Below are positions 1 to 12,483 of a stretch of 64,000 nucleotides of DNA, in pieces; positions within the stretch are counted from its first letter, which is position 1; every line of letters starts with the position of its first letter. The DNA lies in assembly GCF_040954835.1 (NCBI RefSeq), contig NC_090707.1, positions 17,378,570 through 17,442,569 on the forward strand, in the 5' to 3' direction. Source of the stretch: Lepisosteus oculatus (taxonomy: Eukaryota; Chordata; Actinopteri; Semionotiformes; Lepisosteidae). The notes under the pieces were generated by a model. The model ran no database searches, was not told where the DNA came from, and saw only the letters and a program-made list of their open reading frames with translations. The translations under genes and the position numbers were made by a program.

Positions 1-1263
1 AGAAAATCTTTTGCCGTTCCTAAATGACAAGAATGTGAAAGGATACAATCACACATGTATACATACAGGGAATACGGGAACGATTTATAAGAAATTTCAG
101 CTCCTTCAGATAATCCCATTATCTGCAGAGTGAAGTAGCTCTGTTGGGAGTATTATGGAAAAATCGGGTTTGATTTAATGAGGCTGTTCACATGAGTGGA
201 ACATCAGCTTAACAAAAAAAAAAAGTCTACCCAGGACGTCCAAGTTACCAAACCGAAAACTGGAAATAGGACCATAAGGACGTGGCTTTTCAAAATCACT
301 TCAGGTAACGAAGAATACATTTAATTCTGTACAATCTATGCACCAAGAACAATGTTTTATGTACCAAGTCTCTTATCTGTCTCTTCTAATGACTTCCCTT
401 AGCGGGTTGTTAGCATTTGACAGCAGGTCTCTGTACTGGGAACTTTTTTTCCAATTCCACATTCAAAGGAGGTCCATCAAGGTACATGATTGGCAATTTT
501 CGTCATAATCTTCACATTATTAGCATCAAAATTGACATGGTGGTAGCAGTGCTGGGTTTGATGTGCCTTCTCCGAAGTTCAGGGAAGTCCCTTTAGCAGT
601 AGTGGTTTGGTGGAGTAAGCTTATTAAGCACCAGTGGCAGCTCTCAGAGGCAAGAAATGGCAAAAGCCATGTTAGCTCAAATTCTCATTATGCTTTGTTA
701 AAAAAAATCATGTTTCTTCGTGTATAGGCTATATATGTGTAATGTACATACATACAATTGGAGCTTGAATTAACCAGTAACGGATGCGTAAATACACATC
801 CTCTGTTGCTCTGTTCCGGCAAGAAGATGATTGATATTAAAAAAAAAAATCTTAATTTCATCACTAAAATAAGAGTGTTTTGCAAAACAAAAGAATAAAT
901 ACGTCATTTGTATGTGACTGGATTACTTGGATATTTAGTGAAGTCATAAATACTTCCTTAAAGGGACAAATCGAGGCATACTGTGGTTTGGAGAAATTAT
1001 TGACATGGCGAAAAAAAATGGTCATGAATCCCACAAAATAATGAAACGTAATCAAAGTTTTTGTTCTAGTAGAATGCAACTGTATTTCCTTGTTTCTCAT
1101 TCTGTATATCGCTTGAGTAGATATCCCTGGGATTGTGCTATAACAAAATACTACCCTTCAGAATATTATTAATTCGTCGAGCTTTATAAATAAACATAGA
1201 AAGAAATAGCAACATGACATCTCAGGGATGTTATCGACCCCTCGGAGCCACCAGATAGGTCAG
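1..1263. other. evx2 downstream flank, no gene seen
   Basis: This AT-rich stretch lies beyond the evx2 stop codon, which is read leftwards. It should carry the evx2 3' untranslated region. I see no canonical AATAAA signal on the minus strand here, so the mRNA end is unplaced. The open frames present are short and show no recognisable domain. No RNA gene or mobile element was recognised. Confidence 0.5.
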
Positions 1264-4018
1264 TTATCTGTTTAATGAAGCTTCTTCTCGCTGGTCTGGC
1301 GAAGGAACTGCAGTTTTACTCAGTACGGCGGCAGAATAGGGCAGAAACCCACTCTCGGACCTTTGCCCGGCTGCTGTGCAAGTAAAGTCTGCGCTGGCAC
1401 TTCTTGAGCCCAGGGCGCTCGCTGCCTGGCTACTGTGACAGCTGAGGCAGGAGCACGGGCCGGTGCCCGACGGTGCGCCCGCAGCTGCGGCCGCGGCTGC
1501 GGCTGCCGCTGCCGCGGAAGCCGCGGCCGAGCTGTTCAGCCCGGCAGGTGACTGGTAGAGTCCCGGGTGCCTGAAGCTACACAGCAGCTCTGGCCTCGAG
1601 TAAGGATGCGACAGCGCGCGGAAGGTGTCAAGAGGACGGATGGAGGTAGCAAAAGGTGACGCTGCAGCACCCGTTGCGGCCGCAGCGGCGGCTGCTGCTG
1701 TAACACCCACATGCGGGTAGTAGTGCAGAGGCATGTGGGAATGGAAAGGGTATGGTAGACTTCCGGTGGCAGCCGCGTGCGTCATCATGTAGGTGTAAAA
1801 ACTCGGGTCCGCTGGATGAGGCCAAGACATGGCCAGCCGCTGTCTCTTATCCTTCATCCGCCTGTTCTGGAACCATACCTGAAGAAGCAGAACGCACCCT
1901 TAAAACGACGGAATTTTATTCTCTATAAACACGGTTTTCAATAAGATAAAAAATGGTCTAATAATAACACCTTTACAAATTTACAAATATTTATATTTAA
2001 ATATATTATGCACCCTATTGATGTCTGTACCTTTGAGTTGATGTAATGTTTTGCTTCGGGTTTGAAATAAAAAAAAATGTCAGAAATGTCTTTCGTGAAC
2101 CGGTGTATTGTCATTTACCCCTAAGGAAATCAGGCATACATCACTAAGACGCTAGATTACAAATCATAACAAAAACGTAGATTTGTATAGGCCTGTGCGT
2201 TTAAAATCGAAGAGAAATGTTGCGCTGTGTAGCAAAAACAATAGCTTAATTCAAATTAATTCTAGGAACGTGTAAACTAATTTGTTTATATTTTAGGAAC
2301 ACAAACTTCCACTCAACAGTTCACAGGTATTTAAAATTATTCCTGAAGAATGTAATATTAATAGATAAAATAAAATAAATTGTATTTTCTCCTTTAAGGT
2401 AATATATTACTGAAAACGAGAATTTCATGAATATATTTTATCACACTTTAAATCTGAAGGCGACTAAAACACCGCATAAAATATGGGTATACCAGGTCTC
2501 GTTGCTCACAAGTATACGAAGATATACTTTTTCATAACATAGAACTAATATTAAATGCACGCTTACATATTTTTGTAAACTAATCTTTTAACCAAACATT
2601 TTAAATGTTAACAGAGAGAGTCACTGCGATACATGCGGCTGCACTTGATAACCTTCCTGATTTTTATTATTAACGTGACTTAATTGTCGCATGGAGATTT
2701 ATTTAAAACATTATGCACGGTTAAAAAATAAAACGTAGATTGAACCCAAACATGAAAATATTCGTGTTTGTCTTATGACAGGGTGCTGTGCTAATACAAT
2801 GCACACTGATATGCAAAACCGAGAAATGAATAAAAATGATGTTGTTTAACAAACCTTTATAGTGGTTTCTGGTAGATTTAAAGCTGCTGCCAGTTCACAT
2901 CTTCGTGGTCTTGAGACATAATTTTCTCTGTAGAACTCTTTTTCCAGTCTGGCTATTTGTTCTCTAGTGAAAGCAGTCCGGTACCTTCTCACCTGATCAG
3001 CACTCGAACTTGAGCTGCCTATCGAATTACCGTTTATGTTCAGACTGGATACTGAAGATGTGCTTGTGTTGGATGTTGCTGAGGTGCTGTCTGAAAAAAC
3101 TAGAAAAGACACGGTGTACGTAAACATTAGAAAACCATGCGTTGTTTTGTGTGAAAATATATTCTCGTGACATTTTAGCTACGGCGAAGTTCTTTCGATT
3201 TTACTGTGTGTGTGTGTGACAATATTTCAAAATATTATTCGCATTTGTTTTTTACATTTAAGTTAAGGGCACATGCGACTAAATGCCAGTGGCAATCTAC
3301 CAATTCGCTTAAAAACTTTTATTCCCTTTTCTGCCGTATATTCCGCAATGTGGACGATTTCCCCTTCCGCTATCGTTTGTACAAAATTTCAAGAAATCAC
3401 AAAACGAACAAAGAACATCAGCACAAAATGCTGGATGCATCGTTTTCTTATCAGCTACAAAAATCACAATTAGAAACAAGAGCATAAGCAATAAACCGAG
3501 CGAGTGCTATGTATAGAATTGCAGTAATTTTGTATATTTCCATGTTACAAAATCACAAATATCACATAACGTGCCTAGGGGAAATATCAAATACCTTTGC
3601 TGTTGTTTTCCTTGTGCTGGGTGGCACTGAGACTGTTTGGGGAGCGATGTGCTGAGCATCCCACCTCCACATCACTGTTCATGTCTGCCTCTTGAGCAAC
3701 TTCTGGGTACAGGGCGATTTTCTTCCTGTTTTCAGATGAAGAGATCTCTGAAGAGGAGGTATTGTCGTTATTCGGATGATGTGGATTGAATAGGCTCTCT
3801 ATTTCGAACTTGCCTTTAGCGGGGATATCCCCTAGATTGCCATGCAGAGATGCGGAAGTTAGTCTGGGGCTGAGACGACCACTGTGCTGTGAATTTTCAA
3901 GGGCCTCCAACACTGCATTTCCAGCTGAGTCTGACAAATTCGAAAGCCTTTTAGCAGCAGCGGGGCTGTGCAACCCCCTTTCCATCAGAATCATCTCCTT
4001 TCTTATTCTTTCCATCAT
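1264..4018 (-). CDS. evx2: Even-skipped-type homeobox protein Evx2, three exons
   Basis: Evx2 is a nuclear homeodomain regulator expressed with posterior HoxD genes in tail bud, appendages and spinal interneurons. Exons on the minus strand are 4018-3595, 3090-2855 and 1878-1264, giving 424 residues (human EVX2 about 476). The start at 4018 begins MMERIRKEM, the family N-terminus. All junctions are GT-AG and in phase: phase 1 at intron 1, phase 0 at intron 2. The homeodomain spans about residues 175-234, and intron 2 splits it between codons 46 (Lys) and 47 (Val), as in the Evx family. Exon 3 encodes the [12 protein letters not shown] stretch, the Evx-specific [14 protein letters not shown] segment, alanine runs near residues 281-288 and 335-350, and the family C-terminus ending EEASLNR. 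It is transcribed away from hoxd13, the conserved Evx2-HoxD arrangement. Confidence 0.97.
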
Positions 4019-4450
4019 CAGCTTTATAGAAAAAGCCAAAGTTGCCGGGTTGGTCCTCTGCTAATGATGAGTTGCGGTAGGGGCTAATTCACATTCAGCC
4101 CTGCAAGTGTCTCTAAATAATATTGTACCTTTTTGAGCAAGGCGCAAAATTGTGGGATGCCAAAGCCAGAGAATGACTGGTCAAAATGACCTGAGCATCT
4201 TTTCTAGTTCGAAATGTCATTCATCAAAAAGTAGTGCTCGTCATTAAGGTTCGAATGACGCCGCTCGAAAAAATCATTTATTGTAACAGGTTTATAAGCA
4301 AATAAATACAAGTGGCTGTCAGTGGATGATGAAGGCGGCCTGTGGTCAGACGAATACATCCAGGTAGAGAGATAGAGAAGAAGTGAGCAGTCGTGCTGCT
4401 TGTCCCGCGCTTGATCAGAGTCTGCTTAGACTGCTCCTGGGTTTGGCCTC
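4019..4450 (-). promoter_or_regulatory. evx2 5' untranslated and promoter region
   Basis: This is the sequence immediately upstream of the evx2 start. It is less AT-rich than the spacer beyond and holds several TGAC/GTCA and ATTA core motifs around 4160-4290, suggesting transcription factor binding. No clear TATA box was placed. The call is by position only; the transcription start is unknown. Confidence 0.4.
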
Positions 4451-6772
4451 TGGGGTGAAATTGACAGTCTGATTAATAAAATGAGCACTGCAAGATTTCC
4501 CTCTTCATTTAGGAATATCATTACGCTGTGATTTTCTATTGTTCCTCTCTTCTGTTCTTTCTGCTTTTGCTACACTGTCGAGGACTGCACGGCGAGATGG
4601 CAAAATTACGAAATCTTAAAGTTTCGTTTATTTAGTTCCATCATCTCTCAATCCTTGGTGATGAAATATACAGTTATTCTTAAATACGCATATGTACACA
4701 TTAGAGATTTTAAAGCACAGGATAAAACGTCAAAAGGACGTTTATATTTAGTACATAGTATTCTTTATTTTATTTCCTATTTTACATTTTTCGGGCTGAC
4801 GTTCACAAAACATTACACTATTTTCTATTCATTATAATAGTTAATTATTTAGTAGGATGCAAAGAAATTCACAATTATTACAACTTACAATTTCAGTTTG
4901 CATATGGATGTATTCTTTTGTGAAGAACGTTTTACAGGTATTAAGTTTACTAACAGAATGCTTTATTTTTTGGAGTAGTCTACACATCATTACAGAATAG
5001 TCGCAGTGTTTTCAAAGTGAGAATTCGGCAATTTTGAGGGAACACTTTTAAAAATGCGAGCTTTATTTTGGAAATCAAACTTGGATTAATTTATCGCTAC
5101 AGCGCTGAAATGAATCCACTAGACGACAGTAAAGGATTTTTAGGTGACCCTCGTTTGATAAACACAACCTTTCTTATTGTTAATTGTTCAAGAACTGATG
5201 ACGCAGATGACAACGATAATAATGAAGATTGAACTTTAGTTCGAATTTTCGGTGTGCATTCTGTACCCATTTTTAAACATTGAATGGCAAATTAAACAAA
5301 TCACATAGAAAAATTAAAGCTAAATTTCTGTTGACATTTGAAATTTAGGAGTCATAAACGTTTAGTATGATTTAGTATCGGAAGATATCATCTGAATGCC
5401 GCTGGCGCATTACTTGAAATATTTAAATATAACTAGACAGGTTTTGAACGTTGCTCTGTTAAGATATATGATTATTTTAAAGTTAATCTATTTGCACAAT
5501 AAAATGAGCCCCCTTCATTTTCTATCTACATGCTTCCTGCTCCAGTTTAGATATCTCCTTTTTCATTTTTTTTAATCATCGCGGTCCATTTCAAGTTGTG
5601 TAATGTCTCCTCTCAATGTTAACCTTTCGAATTTTTAGTTTTTGCTACAATTTCGGATGTAGGCAACGAAGACGCGAAGTATAATAAATAAGGCGAACAA
5701 TCAACGAGTGTCTGTTTCCCCAGTAAGCAGGCAGTGTGTGAGCATGGTTTGTGTTCGGGAGGTTTTGATGCAGAGAACGTGTGTGTGCGGGCTTCAAGAG
5801 AAAGCGGCTGGAGACGAGCGAACAGGTAAAGAAAACTGTTCTTCGGCGTCCTTTGGCGCCCCCAACAGTTTTTTTTTTCTGTTAAGGGTGCGAATTGAGA
5901 GGTGTGTTATTGAGAGGTGGTCAAAATAGGGCCATTGTTGATTATTTCGTTTTTACAATAAAATTAAGAGTGACAAACATGGACATACTTAATGGAATTT
6001 ATAAAACAGTGTACTAACTTCTTATAGAATTCACATAATTCTTGTTTTAGTTGGAGGTTTTTTTTTTCCCCCACAACACATTTTTATGAGAAATGGCTTT
6101 CTAGGCCTATGTTACATCGCTTTATAGTGTAATATAGAGTCAGAAATCCTAAATTAAATGTTTTAATCAAATCTGTAATACGCAAGTTGTATTAAATGGC
6201 GTTTTGGAAACTAAACAAAAACGTGGACATAATTCGTAATTATATATCATACATATAACTTTAATAACAAGGACATATTGCTCAAGTCTAATCACAAAAA
6301 CTGATACTGTAAAGCAGTATGGATGTCATTCAGGACATATCAAGCAGTGGTTGTAACACTGTTAGCAGGAATAATACTACCACAGTATGAGGCACTGTGG
6401 GTGCTAATTAATGGCGGAACATATCCTAAACTATAGGCTAGATTACAGCGCGGCATTTTATATTATAAATATATATTCATCCATTATTTAACACACATTT
6501 TAGATTTTTTGCCATTGTTGCCCACGATTTTCGTCGGCCTACAGGACCAGACAGAAAGTAAAGGCACGACACAGTATCAACCTTTTGTCATTACTTCGTA
6601 ACCAAAGCAGTCGCTAATGTCGCTCTGTCCTTGACTTTAGTAGAATAAGTATAATTTGCTGTCTCTCTAACTAAGTTTTATTGCCCAGTGTAGTGAGTTA
6701 AAAGCCATAAAAGCCCCACATTGGCTTGAAGCAAACGACAGAACGGGTTATAGATCACAATGATCGTCTGGT
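4451..6772. other. evx2-hoxd14 fossil spacer
   Basis: AT-rich spacer between evx2 and the hoxd14 remains. It contains short open frames without recognisable domains. No RNA gene, mobile element or long repeat was recognised. In other vertebrates the Evx2-HoxD13 interval carries regulatory and insulating sequences, but I cannot place any here by eye. Confidence 0.4.
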
Positions 6773-7995
6773 TTGGTTTCCTACACTTTAAATTTAGAAG
6801 TCATTCGAGCCCACAGGTGCTGCGTGTCGGAGCCTGCTTGCAAATTTAACATATTTTCGTCTTGTGTATTCAGCATGTTTTTGGATCCAGTTTCTCCACA
6901 GTGTAAACTCACAGAGCCATCTAGTGATTGCGGTGTAATATTGCAAGATGACATCTGGTGTAATGGAATGAGATTTTCTGACAACACTGGAGTTCCTTTG
7001 TCGTCACCATTTCACTTCTGAAGACCTCAACAGACTTTTAAGGATGATATTTTGCGGTGTGGAAGTAAACAAAGGGATGTTACTGGATTTCTGTACGAGT
7101 GTCTTCGATACATTTCCAATCCTATCCAGACAGCTGAAAATCGTAAATCTTCATTCTCTACATACAGTCCAACCAACTATAATCTTGCCAAGAACCCCGA
7201 ATGTTCTCCTCTCGATCACAACTGGCCCGCTAATGTATATCACCTGCATTTTTAAACCGATTCTCCTACCCACAGGAGGTTGCTCTAACCTAGTTACACT
7301 ACGGGACTTCACAGTATCATAGAGTACCCATTGAACCACATACTGTACCACAGGAATATATAGTGTCACAGGCCGTTAGATTTGAAATCCTTTTTGTTAA
7401 CGTGATATTGTACGTGAAATTAAATATACTTGAAACATATTATCAATATCTTTCAAATATAAAACTTTTAATGTATTGTTTAAATCCCTTGTATTCTTAA
7501 AGATGAGGAAAAATGGCATTTAACTTTCCCCGCTATGAGAATGATATTCCAGCGGTAAGTAACCTCCATCAGTTTTAAGCCTCAGGCAACATGTATACAT
7601 TGTGTGGATATCTCATTTTAAAAGCCAGTTTGCAATGACGGTTGATTGTTTTCCTTGCAGCATTAGATTTCGTCTCACATGTTTCTCGGTGCACACCTGC
7701 AAGGCAGGGAAAGAGATGAATCCCCTACAGCAAACATCTGACCGCTGAGCTTTGAGAAGGCATCCGAGAAGAATAGTTTTCTCCCTCCCGAAATTCGATT
7801 GAACTTTTCGCTAAAGCTTAAAGTTACCGAAAGGCAGGTGAGGCCCGCTGCTGTGATTCCAACAATAAAAAGATCTCATCAGGTCCTTGCGGAAAAAATA
7901 AATAAAGGTCAAAATTTGACACTTCTTTTTCTTTTTTTTCCTTTTAGGTTTAAATATGGTTTCAGAATCAGAAACAGAAAAGGCTTCACATCTGA
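6773..7995 (+). pseudogene. hoxd14: hoxd14 pseudogene with homeobox intron
   Basis: A dead Hox14-group gene sits exactly where hoxd14 lies in cartilaginous fishes. A probable exon 2 begins after a TTTTCCTTGCAG acceptor at 7661. Homeobox codons 1-44 run from 7705 to 7837, followed by a GT-AG intron at 7838-7947 (110 bp) and codons 45-57 from 7948 to 7986. Canonical residues fall in register: Leu16, Glu42, Arg43, Gln44, Ile47, Trp48, Phe49, Gln50 and Asn51. Breaks are a TGA at codon 5 (Arg in family members), one extra T at 7751-7753 between codons 16 and 17, and a TAA at codon 46 (Lys in most Hox proteins). Gln52 and Gln54 (WFQNQKQK) are unlike any other gene in the window and resemble my memory of Hox14 proteins. 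A single frame at 6773-7255, interrupted by one TGA at 7019, is the candidate exon 1. The homeobox assignment is firm; the exon 1 limits are not. Confidence 0.85.
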
Positions 7996-10310
7996 GCTAA
8001 CTTTGTATGCAGGCCTATGGCTCACTTTCTAAATACTAATTCCTTTGATTGGTTGGGTTTGCATGTGTCTGTCATCATAACCTTACTTAAAAGTAATTCG
8101 TTAATTGCTAACTATTTTTTTTTCCATTATGGGTTGTCTTTGTTACCTTAAAGAGAAAACGCAGCAGAAAATAGCCTATACCCATCAGGCCCTATCTTGG
8201 CATGACGGTAGTTAGAAGTCTACATATGTTGCAAGTTTGTATTTTTAAGTTCATTGTCAGAAGTTGATTCCTAATGGAGTGAGTGCTTCAGCTGATTTTG
8301 TTGCATTTGAGATATCACTAGTTGTAGCCGCCATTTTTTGTTACGTCTTATTATTTTTCCATTAAAAATTAAGGTGTGCAATCTTTTTTTTACTTTTCAA
8401 AGCACCACACGAAAGACACGTTTGCTATAGTATGGGCTTCTGAAATATTTTTGATGTCATCTAAGAAGGATCACCTGAAACACCCGAGGTACCACGATCT
8501 CTTCATTTCGCTATCAATGTAATATAATGTAAGTTATATGTCTATATTCCAAAATGTAGTTCGCTTGCATACCCTCGTAAACATTTCACATCTGAAACTT
8601 TATTTCGTTATGAAAAGACCTTACACGTGAATTTCGATCTACACGTTTTTTCTGGTTTTATCATGGATCTGCGGACTTTACGCACGTCTGTACAAACTGC
8701 TGTTCTTTTTTCATTATTAAAACTCCATATATAAATACAAATACTTAGTTCTATTAATATTCTCAAATTCTGAGTGAGTTCAGATCACCATTTTAGATAA
8801 TAAGTCTACATTGAGAAGGATTGTTTTATAAATTATATCTAATAAATCTTTAGTCTGCGTTCTGGCAGTTCATCGATGATTAATTCCGACTCAAATAAAG
8901 TTGAAAGCACTATATAATATATTGAAAGATTGGCTTTAATTCATAAGTCTGGCAAGGAACTTTTAGTCGAAGAATGATCTATTGTTACCTAAGCTATACG
9001 CAATCTATTTAAAAATTGAATTCCATAATTAAACGTATTAGGTCAGAGACGCATGTGTCCATGGTTAAAACATAATTTATTCCGAATTACAGAGTGTTTG
9101 TTCTTATTGTGTGAAAAATACTGGATGATATATGTAGAACAATTATTTTAAAGTTTATTTTGTATTGTGCTGTGGTTTCTTTATGTAGAAATGTTCATGT
9201 AAAAAACATTATCAAACTTACAATGCTTTGTAATAAGAATGGCTTACTGGTGAACTATGGTATATGAGTTCGATATATGATTAGATAGATTTAAAAAGAA
9301 TATTGAGAAATTTTGTCAGCATCCCCTTAACCACCCCAAGGGTATAAGTGAGGAATTGAAAAAAAGGCAATTATAAGTTTCAATATCGTTTACTTATATA
9401 ACAATGAGGGTTCGATATTTTTGTAAACCAAACCAAACCAAAATATATTTGACCTAAGGCCCAATGTTATATTTGTTAGTGTTATTTGGCACACAGTGTG
9501 ATTTCTTAAGTAGTATCTATAAAGATATTTTTCTTGACAGCTCTTCGAAGAAATGCAGACAATTCAGACTGTTTTGTACACTTAATAAATTCAGTTGTAA
9601 TCACAGATATTGCAATAATCTGTTAAATGGTTCTATACATCCTGTTTCACCAAATATGTTTAAATCGAAAGTGTTCCGCACTTTAGTCAAATTGACTAAA
9701 CTGTTTTAAATTATGTATGAAATCGGTTAGATTTGTTTGATCTTTATATAGTGTTTATATAGTGTTGGTTTAAAATACATTTTATTCTGAGAGGTACAAG
9801 AGGAACTGTTCACTGTACTTTCAAATATTAGTTGTATTCGTCTGTAAACTATGCTACATTTGCATTTTAGTTACGTCTTTTAAGAACATGTCCATATTGA
9901 AATCTTTAGGATCTATGCGCAGCTTGCCAAGGTGTTAAAAAACAAAAATTTGGAACTTGAACATATACTGTAGGTTCAGATAAGACGCACAAGGTATAAT
10001 TCAGTATACCTTGATAAAATGAACAAAACATAAATTAATCTATCTTTTTAAACAATTGTAAATGAGTCATCTGCTCTTGTTCCATTTTCAGCTATTGGAA
10101 ACTTCGTTTCAAGCAGAATATAAAAAGACAAACGTTTTTAAAAATGAACCGCATTTTCTCTCCTGTACGATTAGTCGACTCTCCGTCTGCGATTAATAAA
10201 GCTTGTAGTTCAGTTCAGTGCTATAAATTAAAATTTCTTTCCAATGAACATTTCTAAGGCCATATTCAGTTTATTGTAACTCTAGTTCTAATGTTCATGC
10301 TATTTGCATA
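7996..10310. other. hoxd14 fossil-hoxd13 spacer
   Basis: AT-rich spacer with no recognisable coding sequence beyond short chance frames. A few homeodomain-type TAAT cores are scattered, as expected from composition. Nothing else could be supported. Confidence 0.4.
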
Positions 10311-10389
10311 TCACGTGAAAGCGTCCGTCCAACCACAAACTCCATGTTCCCAGTACTGTAATTAGTTAGAAAAAAATACATATATATAA
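10311..10389 (+). promoter_or_regulatory. hoxd13 promoter with E-box and TATA-like box
   Basis: A perfect TCACGTGA E-box lies at 10311-10318. A TATATATAA box at 10381-10389 sits about 140 bases before the hoxd13 start codon. The 5' leader after it contains several short upstream ATGs. The start of transcription near 10410-10420 is inferred from the TATA position. Confidence 0.6.
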
Positions 10390-10529
10390 GGATAATTTGT
10401 CTTCATCAGTGACTGGGTTTTATGTTCCTTATTGCTCTGAGGTAACTTTAACACTACAGGAATGCCATGTCGTTTTCTGGAGTGATGTGAGGGGTTTTCA
10501 AAGGGGTTTTCGTCAGAAAATCACAGAAA

Positions 10530-12483
10530 ATGGAGGGATTGGGAGGGGATATCCCTTCATCACAGCGCAGGACTTTCTTTTCTACTGCTTTTGAGGCTCA
10601 TTCAAGCCGAGCTGCACCAGGCTCGTCGGTTTATTCATTTGGCGATAGATCAGACTCGCTCGGCCCAGATTCAATAAAACCCTATACGCCTCTTCAAAGT
10701 TCCGCAGCGTCCGCAAATACGTCTATCGGTTACAGCTGTCATTTTGGGAACAGTTATTATGGTTGCAAACTCCCACACAGTGCCGGATTTCAACGGAGCG
10801 TGATGAAACACAATGCACACGAGTCTGTTGGTGGACATTCCGAGGACATGTATATGGATATTTCAGGTTTTACCGGCAATAATATGCACTGCAGCGAATT
10901 TCCCGGGAGAGCAAAGGAATTTACCGTCTACCAAGGATATACAGGTTCCTACGCACGGTTCCCTGGCTATATCGATGTACCTGTAGCACCAAGAACTGGT
11001 GTTGGAGATTCAAGGCATGAGACTGTTTTACCGATTGAGGGTTATCAACCATGGACCTTGTCAAAGAGCTGGAACAGCCAACTTTATTGTGCCAAAGAAC
11101 AAATGCCCAACTCGCATATCTGGAAGTCGTCACTCACAGGTAGGCTGTAATTTCCTTGTGCATTTTGACCATGAAATAGAATAGATTCCATGTGTCTTAT
11201 AAAGAGAAACTACAGCGACAGAACTGTAAAAGACTGGTGTAAGACGACTTAAAACTACCCAAGTGTCTTAATTATACCGACAAATACTCAACTTTGACAT
11301 TTCTAAAGTAACTTACAAGATTTTGGCATAATGATTATGTTTGGGGAAATGAAAAATAAAGAAAATAAGGAATAAATCAGCACCGCGATTATCACCAGGA
11401 ATAGACAGTTAGAAAATGGATGTGTGGAATAAATACGTTTGTACCAATATAGGTGAACAAGGAAATGCATGTAATTTTTTTAGCATATACACAATATAAT
11501 AATAATAAACCTGGTGGAAATCTTACCGTGTAATAATACCGTGTTACTTATATTGTCCGGGCAATAGACTAATATACATTATGTATGGGTGACTGGAATA
11601 AACGTTCTGCGTTCAGTAGCAAGAACCTATAAAAGATTGAAAAAGCGTATTTTAAGGACACGATAAAACTTGTTTTGAGAAAAAAAAATCATGCCGTTTG
11701 AATAATGAGACTTTTCTTAAAGTCTCATCTGATTTTGAAGGTGCGATGAGCTTTAAAAGTAAAATAAAACGGGCTTGCGGACAGACTCAATACAACTTTA
11801 TCCGAATGACAGAATAGGAAATAATTACTTTTAAAAAATAACAGCAAGTCAGCCAAGTCCATCCTTGCGGTGATGTCCCTAGGCGCTCCGTAGGCCGAAT
11901 ACTGACTGATCCCCCATTGTCGTTTAAGTGTCGGATCTGCAAACTTCTTTTAGTAAATACGTTAAATAACATTAACTAATGTCATAACACAGAGCATATA
12001 TTTACGTGAGAAACCAGATTCAGTTGATGATACTTTAAAAAACAGCACGCTCACCGATTTTTTTTAAAAAAGTTTTAGGCCCTGAAAAGTTGCAAGAGTG
12101 TATTTAAAATCTTGAGGTGACGCTGGAGAATATTAAAAAATTAAGATATTGCAATAATATTGTCTTTTTTTCTCTCATTCTGGGGCTACGACGCAAAACA
12201 AACGGCTTTCCATTTTCGTCTTGAAGGAGACGTGGTGCTAAATCAAGCAGATGTCAGCGCGTACCGGCGTGGGAGGAAGAAAAGAGTGCCCTACACAAAA
12301 GGCCAGCTCAAGGAGCTTGAACGAGAGTACACCCTCAGTAAATTTATTACCAAAGATAAAAGACGGCGAATCGCTGCGTCAACCAACCTGTCTGAAAGAC
12401 AAGTCACAATTTGGTTTCAGAATCGCAGGGTTAAAGACAAGAAAATATTATCAAAACTCAAAGACTTTGAAAAGTATTCGTAA
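10530..12483 (+). CDS. hoxd13: Homeobox protein Hox-D13, two exons
   Basis: Hoxd13 is the most posterior live gene of the cluster and patterns distal appendages and the urogenital and tail region. Exons are 10530-11139 and 12227-12483, giving 288 residues across a 1087-bp phase-1 GT-AG intron. The start MEGLGGD matches the MDGL start of mammalian HoxD13. Group-13 signatures are seen in exon 1: the YxCHFGNxYYxCK region, MYMDISG, the YQGYTGxYxxxPGYIDV block and the [17 protein letters not shown] block ahead of the splice. The homeodomain is about residues 219-278, with the group-13 [14 protein letters not shown] third helix. The protein lacks the long N-terminal polyalanine tract of mammals, which explains its shorter length (human about 343). 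An AATAAA lies at 12812-12817. Confidence 0.97.

Noticed and set aside
1628-1825. Second minus-strand frame inside evx2 exon 3
   Set aside because: It is a shadow of the alanine-rich, GC-rich evx2 coding frame.
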